A DNA stretch of 64,000 bases from Halobacteriales archaeon QS_4_69_225 (GCA_003020965.1 PXRL01000006.1:22835-86834); one strand, 5' to 3'. Shown: positions 8,857-17,190, counted from the stretch's first letter. Program-made: numbers and translations. The notes: generated from the sequence alone by a model not told the origin.

Positions 8857-9714
8857 TTATTTCGGCGGCCGCAGCCGGAAGTACCGCCGGTTGAGCTCGA
8901 ACATGTATCCCTCGCGCATCGTCTTCAGCACCGCGTAGGCGAGAAACGCCGCCACCAGCGGCAGCAGGAACGTCACGTCGAACAGCTCGTGGTTGCCGAT
9001 GGGGAAGGTCGCGGCGATGAGGTTCTTCACCGCCAGCGCCGCGATGGTGAACGCGAAGACGACGCCGCCGACGCCCAGCGCCGCCCAGCCGGGTTCCTCG
9101 ACGGGCCGACGGGCGGCGCCTTTGTTGAGGAACGGCACCATCGCGATGATACTGACGACCACCAGGTTCGCGACCACGCCGTAGACGCGGTCGCTGACGA
9201 GCTTCTCGCCGCCGAGCAGCGCCAGCTCGGGGTTGAGCGGCGTCAGTTTCAACAGCCCGAACGACCAGTACAGATACCAGTCCGGCAGGATGACCGCCGG
9301 CGTCGAGTTGGCGTTCGCCGGCCCCGGTAGGTGCGGCGGCACCGCCGCCGCCAGGAAGAACATCGCCCCGATGAAGAAGGAGGTGATGGCCAGGTTGCGG
9401 ATCATCTCGTGGGGCCACGTCGGGAACGCCAGCACGTCCCGTTCGACGTAGTCGGAGGCCCGCCGGAGGTCCTCGTCCTCCCGGCGGGAGCGCTCGAAGT
9501 ACTCGTAGGTGAGCCGCGACAGCCCCTGGGTGCGCTGTTTCCGCTCGGACCAGGTCGGCGCCTGGTCGTCCTGCGGAACGATGCCGCCGTCGGACCGTGT
9601 ATCGCTCCCGCCGTCCGTTCGCACGGCCCGACGGGCCTCCGAGCCCTCCGGCTCGGAGATGTCGTCGGTCCGTGGCTCGGTGCTGTCGTCGGTGTCGGTT
9701 CTTTTCCCGCTCAT
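8857..9714 (-). CDS. Cytochrome b, C-terminal domain subunit (subunit IV/PetD-like)
   Basis: A 285-residue protein with a long acidic, disordered N-terminus (about 1-60), a cytosolic segment (60-110) and then membrane helices. PDWYLYWSFGLLK and a following PEL-type segment are typical of the C-terminal half of cytochrome b, where P-E-W/Y motifs shape the Qo site; here NPELALLGG is seen. Haem ligands are in the separate N-terminal subunit, so this is a split b6/IV-type arrangement. ATG at 9714 is 2 bases after the stop of that gene. Confidence 0.85.
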   Translation of the reverse strand: MSGKRTDTDDSTEPRTDDISEPEGSEARRAVRTDGGSDTRSDGGIVPQDDQAPTWSERKQRTQGLSRLTYEYFERSRREDEDLRRASDYVERDVLAFPTWPHEMIRNLAITSFFIGAMFFLAAAVPPHLPGPANANSTPAVILPDWYLYWSFGLLKLTPLNPELALLGGEKLVSDRVYGVVANLVVVSIIAMVPFLNKGAARRPVEEPGWAALGVGGVVFAFTIAALAVKNLIAATFPIGNHELFDVTFLLPLVAAFLAYAVLKTMREGYMFELNRRYFRLRPPK

Positions 9715-9716
9715 CG

Positions 9717-10526
9717 TTAGTGGGGTTCCGCGATGCCCTGCATCCAGACGATACCGATGTGGACGGCGATGAGGCCGGTCACCACGAACGGCAGCAGGAA
9801 GACGTGTAGGATGTACATCCGCTGTAGCGTCGCCTCGCCGAGGGTGAAGCCGCCGAAGACGAGCTGGGCGACCCACTCGCCGATCAGCGGGATCGACAGC
9901 GCCATCTCGACGCCGATCTGGCCCGCCCAGTACGAGAGCTGGCTCCACGGCAGCAGATAGCCCGTGTAGCCGAACACCATCGTCAGCGAGATGAGGACGA
10001 TACCGATGATCCAGTTCAGCTCCCGCGGTTCCTTGTACGCACCCGTGAAGTACACCCGCAGCATGTGCAGGAACACGGCGGCGGTCATCACCTGCGCGGA
10101 CCACCGATGGAGGCTCCGGAGGAAGAGTCCGAAGTTCAGATCGCCCATGATGAACAGGACGTTCGAGTACGCGACCGTCCGGAGGGTCTCCCCGCCGACC
10201 GTCTGCGTCGACGGGGCGTAGTAGAAGCCCAACAGCGCGCCGCTTATCGCGGCGACGACGTAGGCGATGGTACTGAACGACCCCAGGGCGTACAGGGGGT
10301 ACCAGTACCAGAACTTGTTGTCGAGGTTGTACTGTTCGGTGTGGCTCTTCGGCATCTGGAGGTTCGTCTTGTAGTACATGTCCTCCAGCAGCTCCAGGTA
10401 GTCGACGATGCGGAGCCGCCGGTCGAGCCAGATGAGCGCCGTCAGATACACCTCCTCGATCGGCGAGAGGTCCTTGCTTTCCATCCACGCTCCGTGGTCG
10501 TAGTCGTCTTTGCGTTCGAGGCTCAT
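9717..10526 (-). CDS. Cytochrome b, N-terminal (haem-binding) subunit
   Basis: A 269-residue protein from ATG 10526. A soluble N-terminal region (1-85) precedes the four-helix haem domain. Two histidine pairs 13-14 residues apart within two helices, in LHRWSAQ...FLHMLR and ILHVFL...AVHIG, are the axial ligands of haems bL and bH. It forms the quinol-oxidising core with the PetD-like subunit and the Rieske protein. The stop is 2 bases from the next start and the upstream Rieske stop is 2 bases away, so the genes form one tight operon. Confidence 0.92.
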   Translation of the reverse strand: MSLERKDDYDHGAWMESKDLSPIEEVYLTALIWLDRRLRIVDYLELLEDMYYKTNLQMPKSHTEQYNLDNKFWYWYPLYALGSFSTIAYVVAAISGALLGFYYAPSTQTVGGETLRTVAYSNVLFIMGDLNFGLFLRSLHRWSAQVMTAAVFLHMLRVYFTGAYKEPRELNWIIGIVLISLTMVFGYTGYLLPWSQLSYWAGQIGVEMALSIPLIGEWVAQLVFGGFTLGEATLQRMYILHVFLLPFVVTGLIAVHIGIVWMQGIAEPH

Positions 10527-10528
10527 TG

Positions 10529-11377
10529 CTATGGTCTGGGAAGGGAGATGAACGTCTCGAAACTGGGGCTGAACGGATCGTACTGCGACTGGTGGCACTG
10601 GCAGTAGATGCCGTCTTCGATGTCGTACTGTGCGGCGTTCTCGCTGACCTTGTAGCCGGGAACGCAGCAGAAGTGCGTACAGACGTTCAGATACGCGATG
10701 ATGCCCCGACTGGAGGCCCCGGAGAACCACTCGCCGACCTCGTCGTCCCGCTGGGCCTTCTCCTCGATCAACGTGCTGCGGATGACCGTCACCGGCAGTT
10801 GGCCGTCGAGGCCCTCCGAGCGCCAGGTGGTCTGGGCGGGCTTGCCGACGCCGTCGGAGCCGACTTCGTTGCCCCACTCCTCGTAGTCGGCGAAGTCCTC
10901 GACGTTGAGCCGGTCGCCCTCCGACAGCGCGTCGGCCTGCCACCCGTAGTCGGCGTCGCCGGGCGCGACGGACTTGAAGTAGTTCTCGGCGTCGGTGTTC
11001 GGCTGGACGCCCTCGGCGTTCTGGCGGCCGCAGTACTGGAACCACTCCGTCGAGTAGGTCCGACCGCCGACCTCCGTCTCGGCGACCTGGTAGGTGGTGC
11101 CGCCCTCGGTGACCTCCTCGGCTTCCGGCCAGACGCCGCGGATGTCGCCGGCGTCGTCGATTTCGACCGGGATGTACGGCATCCCGCGGGGCGCCGGCCC
11201 GCCGACGAGACTGAGGCCGACGAACGGCGTCGGGCCGCCGCCGCCGCCGGACGGCTGGGTCGTCAGGTTCACGCTCGCCGCGCCGCTGACGCCGACGCCG
11301 GACAGCGCCGCGCTCCCGACGACGCCCTTCACGAACCGTCGCCGGCCGGACTCGCTGGGGTACTTGTCCTCGCTCAT
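10529..11377 (-). CDS. Rieske iron-sulfur protein of the bc-type complex
   Basis: A 282-residue protein with a twin-arginine region (GRRRFVKG) and membrane anchor, then a Rieske domain. Cluster ligands are Cys233 and His235 (CTHFCC) and Cys259 and His262 (CQCHQSQ), with Cys238 and Cys261 as the usual disulfide pair. Box 1 reads CTHFCC, with cysteine in place of the usual glycine at position 237. It passes electrons from quinol to the carrier, probably halocyanin. ATG 11377 overlaps the upstream stop by 4 bases. Residues 70-220 form a long insertion compared with classical Rieske proteins. Confidence 0.9.
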   Translation of the reverse strand: MSEDKYPSESGRRRFVKGVVGSAALSGVGVSGAASVNLTTQPSGGGGGPTPFVGLSLVGGPAPRGMPYIPVEIDDAGDIRGVWPEAEEVTEGGTTYQVAETEVGGRTYSTEWFQYCGRQNAEGVQPNTDAENYFKSVAPGDADYGWQADALSEGDRLNVEDFADYEEWGNEVGSDGVGKPAQTTWRSEGLDGQLPVTVIRSTLIEEKAQRDDEVGEWFSGASSRGIIAYLNVCTHFCCVPGYKVSENAAQYDIEDGIYCQCHQSQYDPFSPSFETFISLPRP

Positions 11378-11769
11378 CGCTTGTAGTACGGGTAGACGGC
11401 TCGTTTCAACTTCTCGACCGCCCCGTCCGTGATCTCTTCGCCGTACATGTCGTCTTCCTCGACGTAGAGGTCCTCCCACTTGCGGCGGCGTTTCTTCACC
11501 ACCATCACGTCCGGGAGGAACTCCTTGCGGTACAGCAGCAGGATGAACGCGAGGTTGATGAACACGCCCGCGAGCAGCAGCCCGAGCAGCACGTTACCGG
11601 CCTCCGAGCCCGTGGAGGTGCCGACGGCCCACCCGGCCGTCAGCCCGTAGGTGAACACGCCGACGAGCACGACCTGTGCCACCGACAGGATGACGATCGT
11701 GATGGCCGCGACCGTGCTTTCCCGCGCCGGTTCGTACCGATGGATCGCGCCGTAGCTGTTGTCCGACAT
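11374..11769 (-). CDS. Two-helix membrane protein (131 aa), respiratory cluster
   Basis: Hydrophobic helices at about 22-45 and 60-82, followed by a basic stretch (KKRRRKWED) and an acidic/tyrosine-rich tail ending YPYYKR. No cofactor ligands. Positioned between halocyanin and Rieske genes, with a 4-base overlap into the latter, so it is almost certainly co-translated with the complex. I recall the family as DUF7318. The positively charged loop after helix 2 predicts a cytoplasmic C-terminus. Confidence 0.78.
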   Translation of the reverse strand: MSDNSYGAIHRYEPARESTVAAITIVILSVAQVVLVGVFTYGLTAGWAVGTSTGSEAGNVLLGLLLAGVFINLAFILLLYRKEFLPDVMVVKKRRRKWEDLYVEEDDMYGEEITDGAVEKLKRAVYPYYKR

Positions 11770-11771
11770 GG

Positions 11772-12428
11772 TCAGTCAGCCCCGCTGGAATGTGCCGATT
11801 CGCCGTACTTCAGCGTGAAGAACGTGAACACGAGCGACACCGACATCATCAACATTACGCTGATGCCGACCCAGTGTTCGTGGATGTCCACGCCGAACTC
11901 GATCGGCTCTTTGACCTCCGCGCCGGCCTCGATGGTCGTCGTCTCGACGTCGTCGCCGACGGCGATGCCGCCCTTCATGCCCTGGCTCTGGTGAGGGCTG
12001 CAGTAGTAGGTGGTGATGCCGGCGTCGTCGTCGGTGAATTCGTACTCGTAGCTGCCCGATTCGACGGGGTCGCCGCTGTCGAGGCCGGCCGGGCCGTCGT
12101 TGGCGACGACGTTGTGGGCGCCGCCCTCGCCGGTCCACTCCCAGGTAACCGTCGTTCCGGGGGAGATCCAGATCGCCGGCGGGTCGAATGCGAGGCCGCC
12201 GCCGGCGCCGACCTCGACGGTCACGGCGTCCTCGCCGCGGGCATCGACGATGCCGTCCTCGCTGTACCCGTTGGCGTCGTCGAGGAAGGACCCGAACGCG
12301 GGGACGGTCTCGCCGCCGCCACCGCCGCCCTCCTCGCCGCCGGCTGCCGCTGCCGGTTGTCCGGCGCCAACGGCCGCACCCGCCGCCGTCGCACCGCCGG
12401 CGGCGCGCACGAAGTCCCGGCGTCTCAT
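11772..12428 (-). CDS. Halocyanin (membrane-anchored blue copper protein), copy 2
   Basis: A 218-residue protein beginning MRRRDFVRAAGG, a Tat signal, followed by a Gly/Glu-rich linker, a cupredoxin domain with AHNVV, YYCSPH and QGM copper ligands, and a C-terminal helix. It is the first gene of the tight run with the Rieske and cytochrome b genes, so it is the best candidate for the direct electron acceptor of the complex. About 250 bases of the copper domain differ by only a few percent from copy 1 (4096-4758). ATG 12428 is preferred because the twin arginines then lie at the very N-terminus. Confidence 0.92.
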   Translation of the reverse strand: MRRRDFVRAAGGATAAGAAVGAGQPAAAAGGEEGGGGGGETVPAFGSFLDDANGYSEDGIVDARGEDAVTVEVGAGGGLAFDPPAIWISPGTTVTWEWTGEGGAHNVVANDGPAGLDSGDPVESGSYEYEFTDDDAGITTYYCSPHQSQGMKGGIAVGDDVETTTIEAGAEVKEPIEFGVDIHEHWVGISVMLMMSVSLVFTFFTLKYGESAHSSGAD

Positions 12429-12504
12429 ACGGTGGAGGTCGGAGCCGTCGGAGTTTAAACCCAGCGATGGCAGTCGTACGGACGCCACCGTCACCCGTTA
12501 CCTG

Positions 12505-13536
12505 TCACTCGTCGCTCGGAAGCTCGTCGGCGTCGTCGTCCAGCGCCTCGCGGTGGACCCGTTCCATGGCCTCCTCGAGGCGCCGGCCGCCGGCCTCGAA
12601 GGCCTCGTCCGGCAGGAAGTCGGGACGGTCGTCGCTGCCGGCGCCGACGGCCCGGAGCCGATCGCGGTACTGCTCGGCGCGCATCCGGTCGGACAGCCGG
12701 GCGTTGGCGACCGTCAGAAAGAGGAACCCGCCCATCACGACGAACAGAAAGCCGAGTGTCAGGACGATGGCGCCGGCGAAGCCGATGTCGACGGCGCCGA
12801 CGACGCTCGCCAGCCACACCAGCACGAAGCCGACCCCCGACAGCACCGTCGCGCCGGCGACGACCTGCAGCATCCGGTTGCCGAAGTCGCCGCTTCCCGA
12901 CTCGATGCTGTCGGGATGCGGGAGCCCGGCGCCGTCGCCGACCTCCGGGACGTCGTAGGACTCCATCGAGCAGAGCGCGACCATCGGCTCGATGTCCCGG
13001 AGGATCGTGCCGGTCCCGCGGACGGTGCCGTCCGGCCGGACGACGGCGTACCCCTCGTCGGAGTAGGCGACCACCCGGTCGGCGTCGCCCTCGCCGACCC
13101 GCTCGACGACGGCGAACACCTCCCGCCGCCGGACGTTCGACCGCAGCTCCCGCTCGACGCGGTCGAGCAGCCCCTTGCCGGTGAGCCACGAGTCGGGGTC
13201 GAACACCGCCTCCCACTCCTCGACCGACATCTCGGCCATCTCCGCGGCGCCGAACTCCTCGAAGTCGTACTGCTCCTCGACGCGGGCCCGCAGCTCCGCC
13301 GTCGACGGCTCCTCGTCGTCGCCGTCGTCCCCGTCGCCGTCGTCGGCGGTCTCGGTCCCGGTCTCGGCCTCGGTCCCGGTCCCGGCGCCGGTCCCGGGTT
13401 CGGCCTCAGCCTCGGAGTCGGAGCCGAAGTCGGTCTCCGTCTCGGCCTCGGAGCCAGAGTCGGAGTCGGACCTGGAGTCAGCCCCGGCCGTCTCCGACGG
13501 GTCGGCGTCGCCCTCGGGACCGCGGCTGTCGGCCAT
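12505..13536 (-). CDS. Membrane protein with acidic Ser/Asp/Glu-rich N-terminus (343 aa)
   Basis: Residues 1-75 are low-complexity, almost all Asp, Glu, Ser, Thr and Gly. A soluble domain follows (about 80-215), then two membrane helices (about 222-245 and 252-275) and a charged C-terminus. No catalytic motif is recognised. It lies 76 bases upstream of halocyanin copy 2 and in the same direction, so it probably belongs to the respiratory cluster. I recall the family as DUF7319. The role is unknown; a stabilising or assembly factor is possible. Confidence 0.78.
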   Translation of the reverse strand: MADSRGPEGDADPSETAGADSRSDSDSGSEAETETDFGSDSEAEAEPGTGAGTGTEAETGTETADDGDGDDGDDEEPSTAELRARVEEQYDFEEFGAAEMAEMSVEEWEAVFDPDSWLTGKGLLDRVERELRSNVRRREVFAVVERVGEGDADRVVAYSDEGYAVVRPDGTVRGTGTILRDIEPMVALCSMESYDVPEVGDGAGLPHPDSIESGSGDFGNRMLQVVAGATVLSGVGFVLVWLASVVGAVDIGFAGAIVLTLGFLFVVMGGFLFLTVANARLSDRMRAEQYRDRLRAVGAGSDDRPDFLPDEAFEAGGRRLEEAMERVHREALDDDADELPSDE

Positions 13537-13651
13537 CGTCGGCCGTTGGACGGTCGGCGGCTTACCTCTTTTGAACGGGACGAGGCGATATTCAGATAAG
13601 AATCGATTGACAGGCCAGTTTCTGCCGGCCGGTCAACTAACTCCTGGCGGA

Positions 13652-13760
13652 CTGAAAGGGCGAGGCGCTCTCGACGACCCCCGACGACGCAAGCACTGCA
13701 GGGCGCAACGCGCCCGAAGCGCGCAGCGAGTCGCGGGAGTCGAAAGCGCCGAGGGCTTTC
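13652..13760. repeat. Hairpin element, short version (head and tail arms pair)
   Basis: GAAAG (13654-13658) and GGCGCT (13664-13669) pair with AGCGCC (13745-13750) and CTTTC (13756-13760), leaving a symmetric 5x5 purine-rich loop. Inside are CGACGACGCAAGC and the hairpin GGGCGC-AAC-GCGCCC (13701-13715). The same head, CGACGCAAGC box, GAGTCG and tail occur in the longer element at 49485-49832. The flanking 13537-13850 region has no gene; its right end carries the promoter of the gene at 13851. Confidence 0.55.
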
Positions 13761-13850
13761 TCCCGCTCCCCGTTCTCTCGGTCTCTTATCTGGGCACTAC
13801 CCGGGACGGACACGGCACACTAAAGCGGCGTCTCCCCGTACAATCCGGCG

Positions 13851-14330
13851 ATGGTCTCCGACGCGCAGGTCGCAACCGTCGTGCTGGTGGCCGTGGCCGC
13901 CAGCTTTCCTTGCTTTCTGTACGGCGCCTGGATCATGATCGACGCCGAGCGGGTGACCTGGAGCGTCCTCACCTACCACCTGCGGTTCATCGTCACCGGG
14001 CTGGTGCTGACCACCGTGCCGCTGTTGACGTGGATGCTGCCGCGGCTCGTCGACCAGCTCGGCGGCTTCGCCGCCGTCCACGCCTTCTTCGGCCTGCAGG
14101 CGTACGCCTTCCTCGGGTTCGGCTTCACCGGTATCGTCCGCATCTTCCGGGCGAAGTACGAACACGACCTCTACAGCGAGTACGACGAGGAGGTGCTGCT
14201 GGAGGAGATCGGCGGCGACGACATGCGGTTCTGGCGCCGCCGGCTCCGCGTCGGCGTCTTCGGCTACGTCGGCTGCTGGACGATCGCCTTTCTCACCGGT
14301 GCGACCCGGTACATCCTGCGGTACCTCTGA
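13851..14330 (+). CDS. Membrane protein (159 aa), beside the respiratory cluster
   Basis: Four hydrophobic segments (about 7-27, 41-62, 72-98 and 128-152) with charged loops, including EYDEEVLLEEIGGDD between helices 3 and 4. No haem or metal ligands stand out except scattered histidines. A CTAAAG box lies about 30 bases before the ATG. It is divergent from the respiratory operon. I recall such proteins as DUF7321 and found with the same genes in other haloarchaea; function unknown. Confidence 0.75.
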   Translation: MVSDAQVATVVLVAVAASFPCFLYGAWIMIDAERVTWSVLTYHLRFIVTGLVLTTVPLLTWMLPRLVDQLGGFAAVHAFFGLQAYAFLGFGFTGIVRIFRAKYEHDLYSEYDEEVLLEEIGGDDMRFWRRRLRVGVFGYVGCWTIAFLTGATRYILRYL

Positions 14331-14385
14331 CCCGTCGAGCGACCCGGTCGACGGCGGTATCCGTCCGGACGCCGAACGGCCGTCC

Positions 14386-14568
14386 ATGTCGCTGCACCCG
14401 CTCCGTTCGGCCGCGTATCTCGCCGGCGCCTGTGCCGGCGGCCTCGCCACGGCGGCGGTCGTCGCCGTCCGCGAACGGAAGCCTCGCGCGGCAGTCCGCC
14501 GGTCGGTCGCGGCCCTCGCCGCCGGCGCCGTCGCCGTGACACTCGAGGAACTGACGCCCGATAGGTGA
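14386..14568 (+). CDS. Small alanine-rich protein (60 aa)
   Basis: From ATG 14386: one hydrophobic Ala/Gly-rich segment (about 8-26), a basic loop (RERKPRAAVRR) and a second Ala-rich segment. Could be a small two-helix membrane protein. No family recognised; composition bias in GC-rich DNA makes chance possible. Confidence 0.4.
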   Translation: MSLHPLRSAAYLAGACAGGLATAAVVAVRERKPRAAVRRSVAALAAGAVAVTLEELTPDR

Positions 14569-14623
14569 CCGACGCCGGCGCCTGCGACGAGCGGTTGAAG
14601 CCGTTCGGGCCGCAGACAGCGAT

Positions 14624-15097
14624 ATGGTCGGCACGCGCGAGCGGGCGGTCCGGTCGGCAATCGCGGCACTCGTCCTGCCGCACGAACCCACCCACGCCCT
14701 GCTCTCGCGGCTGTTCCGACTCGAGACGGAGGTGACCCTGCTTCCGTCGTGGGACGGCGACCCGGCGCCGCTGGCCAAGGTGAACGCGACGCTCGACGCC
14801 GACACCCCGACGCCGGTCATCCGGGCCGTCGCCGTGGCCCCGCTGCCGCTGGCGCTGGCGGCGGCGTGGGCCGTCGGCGCCGTCCTCCCGCCGGGGTCGC
14901 CGCTCGTCGTTCCGGTTCTGCTGGCGCTGTCGTTCTGGGGGTCGCTCTCCAGCGGCGACCTTGCCATCGCCGCCCGCTCGCGGTTCGCCCGCCGGCAGGG
15001 GGAGTTCCTCGCGCCGCGGTCGCCGACCGTCGACGCCGTCGCGCTGTCGCTGACGCCGCTGACCGTCGTCGCCGTCGGAACGTCATTATTCCGGTGA
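14624..15097 (+). CDS. Membrane protein with HExxH motif, putative zinc metallopeptidase
   Basis: A 157-residue protein. LVLPHEPTHALLSRL places His20, Glu21 and His24 in an HExxH motif at the end of the first hydrophobic segment, as in gluzincin or site-2-protease-like membrane peptidases (compare DUF3267-type proteins). Two more hydrophobic segments follow (about 68-90 and 94-112) and a C-terminal one. The third metal ligand is not obvious. Classification as a protease is inference from the motif and topology. Confidence 0.62.
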   Translation: MVGTRERAVRSAIAALVLPHEPTHALLSRLFRLETEVTLLPSWDGDPAPLAKVNATLDADTPTPVIRAVAVAPLPLALAAAWAVGAVLPPGSPLVVPVLLALSFWGSLSSGDLAIAARSRFARRQGEFLAPRSPTVDAVALSLTPLTVVAVGTSLFR

Positions 15098-15107
15098 CGA
15101 TCGACGG

Positions 15108-15791
15108 TCACCACTCGCTGCCGTCCGCCAGGTCGACGTCGCCGTCCAGCTTCGACGACGGACAGACGTCCTCCAGCGTACAGTCCCCGCAGTCGGGGTT
15201 CCGGGCCGTACACGTCGCCCGGCCGTGGCTGATGAACAGGTGGGTCAGCTCCTTCCAGTCCTCGCGGGGAACGAGCTCCATCAGCTCCGGCTCGATGTTC
15301 TCCGGCCGTTCGGCGTCGGTCAGCCCGAGCCGGCGGGAGATGCGCCGGACGTGCGTGTCGACGACGACCCCCTCGACGACCTCGTGGCCGTGCTGGAGCA
15401 CGACGTTTGCGGTCTTGCGGCCGACGCCCGCCAGGTCCGTCAGTTCGGACATCGTGTCCGGCACCGCGCCGTCGTGCTCCTCGAGGATGTCCTCGCAGGC
15501 CGACCGGATGTAGCTCGCCTTGTTGTTGTAGTAGGTGATGGAGTCGATGTCGCCGGCCAGCTCCTCCTGGCCGGCGGCGGCGTACGCCTCGGCGCCGTCG
15601 TACGTCTCGAAGAGGTCGGCCGTCACGGAGTTGACCCGCTCGTCGGTGCACTGCGCCGACAGCACGACGGCGACGAGTAGCTCCAGCCGCGAGTCGAAGT
15701 GCAGCGAAATCTCCGGGTCGGGGTACGTCTCGTAGAGTCGGTCCAGCACCTCGGCGGCCTGTGTCTCGCGGGAGTCCAGCGCCGTTCCCAT
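15108..15791 (-). CDS. nth: Endonuclease III (DNA glycosylase/AP lyase)
   Basis: A 227-residue base-excision repair enzyme that removes oxidised pyrimidines and cuts the abasic site. The helix-hairpin-helix LAGVGRKTANVV carries the catalytic Lys126, and VDTHVRRIS the catalytic Asp145. The C-terminal 4Fe-4S site is Cys194-x6-Cys201-x2-Cys204-x5-Cys210. ATG 15791 gives the standard length; the frame is also open far upstream, but that is the shifted frame of the neighbouring gene. It lies 44 bases downstream of the glycerol-1-phosphate dehydrogenase on the same strand. Confidence 0.93.
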   Translation of the reverse strand: MGTALDSRETQAAEVLDRLYETYPDPEISLHFDSRLELLVAVVLSAQCTDERVNSVTADLFETYDGAEAYAAAGQEELAGDIDSITYYNNKASYIRSACEDILEEHDGAVPDTMSELTDLAGVGRKTANVVLQHGHEVVEGVVVDTHVRRISRRLGLTDAERPENIEPELMELVPREDWKELTHLFISHGRATCTARNPDCGDCTLEDVCPSSKLDGDVDLADGSEW

Positions 15792-15835
15792 GCAGGCGGA
15801 GAGGGCGGCCGCCCTCTTCGACCTGACGGAGCGCG

Positions 15836-16763
15836 TCACTCGAGAACGCCGGTGACGGTCGCCGCCTCGACGGCCGCCGACTCGTCGATGCCGTCGCCGA
15901 GGATGGTGTAGCGGTCCCGGATCTCGTGGGCGGAGGTCATCGCCGCGACGAACCGCTCGCCGTCGACCCCGAGTTCGGCGGCGGTCGTCGGGGCGCCGAT
16001 GTCGGCCAGCGCGTCCCGGATGCGCCGCCAGTCGCCGCTCTCGCCGGTGTGGAGGTACTCGGTGACGACGGCGGCGACGCCGACCTGGTGGCCGTGCAGC
16101 GCCTCCCCGGGTGCGACCCGGTCCAGCTGGTGGGAGATGAGATGTTCGGCGCCGGAGGCCGGCCGCGAGGAGCCGGCGATCGACATCGCCACGCCGGAGG
16201 AGACCAGCGCCTTCGCGACCACCCAGGCGGACTCCTCGAGGCTCTCCTTGATGGCGTCGGCGCGGTCGACCAGCAGCTCGGCGGTCATCTGCGACAGCGC
16301 GCCGGCGTACTCGCTGTACCGGACGTTCTTCAGCCGGTGGGCCAGCTGCCAGTCCTTGACGGCGGTGTAGTTGGAGACGATGTCGGCACAGCCGGCTGGC
16401 GGCGGTCGGCACGGAGACGAAGCCGCAGTCGCGCTCGTCGGCGGCCATCTTCGCGATGTCGATCGGCTTGCCGCCGCCGAGCCCGATGAGGAAGCCGGCG
16501 TCGACCGACGCGGCCGTCTCCAGCACCTCCTCGACGGCGCCGAACGTCGCCGTCTCGACGGTGACGACCGCGGGGTCGGCGCCCGCCGCCTCGAAGGCCG
16601 CCACCAGCCGATCGCCGGCCAGCTCTCGCGGCGTCGGGCTGGTGACGATGAGCGGCCGCCCATCGAGATACAGCTCGTCGACGGCCTCGACGGTCCGGTC
16701 GAGGACGCCGTGCCCCAGCACGACGCTCCGGGGCAGGCGGATCCACTTCGACTTCCCGAACAT
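15836..16763 (-). pseudogene. egsA: sn-Glycerol-1-phosphate dehydrogenase, internal deletion and frameshift
   Basis: The N-terminal part (from ATG 16763) reads [13 protein letters not shown]..., with [16 protein letters not shown], the NAD(P)-binding segment. The C-terminal part reads [31 protein letters not shown] and ALHGHQVG, which hold the zinc ligands. Between them, near 16390, the frame changes and the expected block from SHDGIVSG to the DTxxL region (roughly 40 residues) is missing; 928 bases is 309 codons plus one, against about 350 residues normally. The enzyme sets the stereochemistry of archaeal lipids and is normally essential, so an assembly error or a second copy elsewhere should be suspected. 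Confidence 0.85.
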
Positions 16764-17160
16764 AGCTGCTCTGTGCGAGGGGACGACTAAACGTTTGGCC
16801 TACGGCGGCGTATTTACCTACGCGAGAGCCGGCCGGTCGACCGGCGTCGGGCGGGACCTCGAACGGGGCCGACCGCTCGCGCGGCGAGGCCGACCGATCG
16901 AAGGGAGCGAGGCCTCGGTCGAGCCGAGCGGTGAGACCCGCGAGACAGCGAGCGTCTCGATGCGAACGGAAAGCGGGAGGTCGATCGAAGCGAGACCTCC
17001 GAGGACGAGCGGCGTCCTCCTGAGCCTGCGAAGGAGGGCTCGTGGAGCTATGCTCCACGGCGTCCTCGTGAGTGAAGCGAGCGAGGGCTCGGCAGAGCGA
17101 AGCACCGCCGAATATGGTACTCCATCCTCACGAAAGGCTATCGGTCGGTCCGACAGAACG
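16764..17160. repeat. String of short palindromes between genes; no gene
   Basis: Successive perfect or near-perfect hairpins: GAGGCC...GGCCTC, CGAGA...TCTCG, GAGGTC...GACCTC, GAGGACG...CGTCCTC and CGTGGAG-CTAT-GCTCCACG. The first 110 bases (from 16821) are about four-fifths identical to 53702-53812, defining a dispersed repeat. No reading frame in this stretch looks coding. Confidence 0.5.
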
Positions 17161-17168
17161 TTCTTACT
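17160..17168 (+). promoter_or_regulatory. TATA-like box of the Lrp-type regulator
   Basis: TTCTTACT around 17161-17168, about 25-30 bases before ATG 17191, in otherwise GC-rich sequence. A G-rich stretch (17182-17189) lies between it and the start codon. Confidence 0.45.
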
Positions 17169-17190
17169 GACCGTGCACGATGTGGGGGGT

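Noticed and set aside
15108..16763. A 551-codon frame joining glycerol-1-phosphate dehydrogenase N-terminus with endonuclease III
   Set aside because: After the frame break the middle part is arginine-rich out-of-frame sequence; it is a coincidence of open frames, not a fusion protein.
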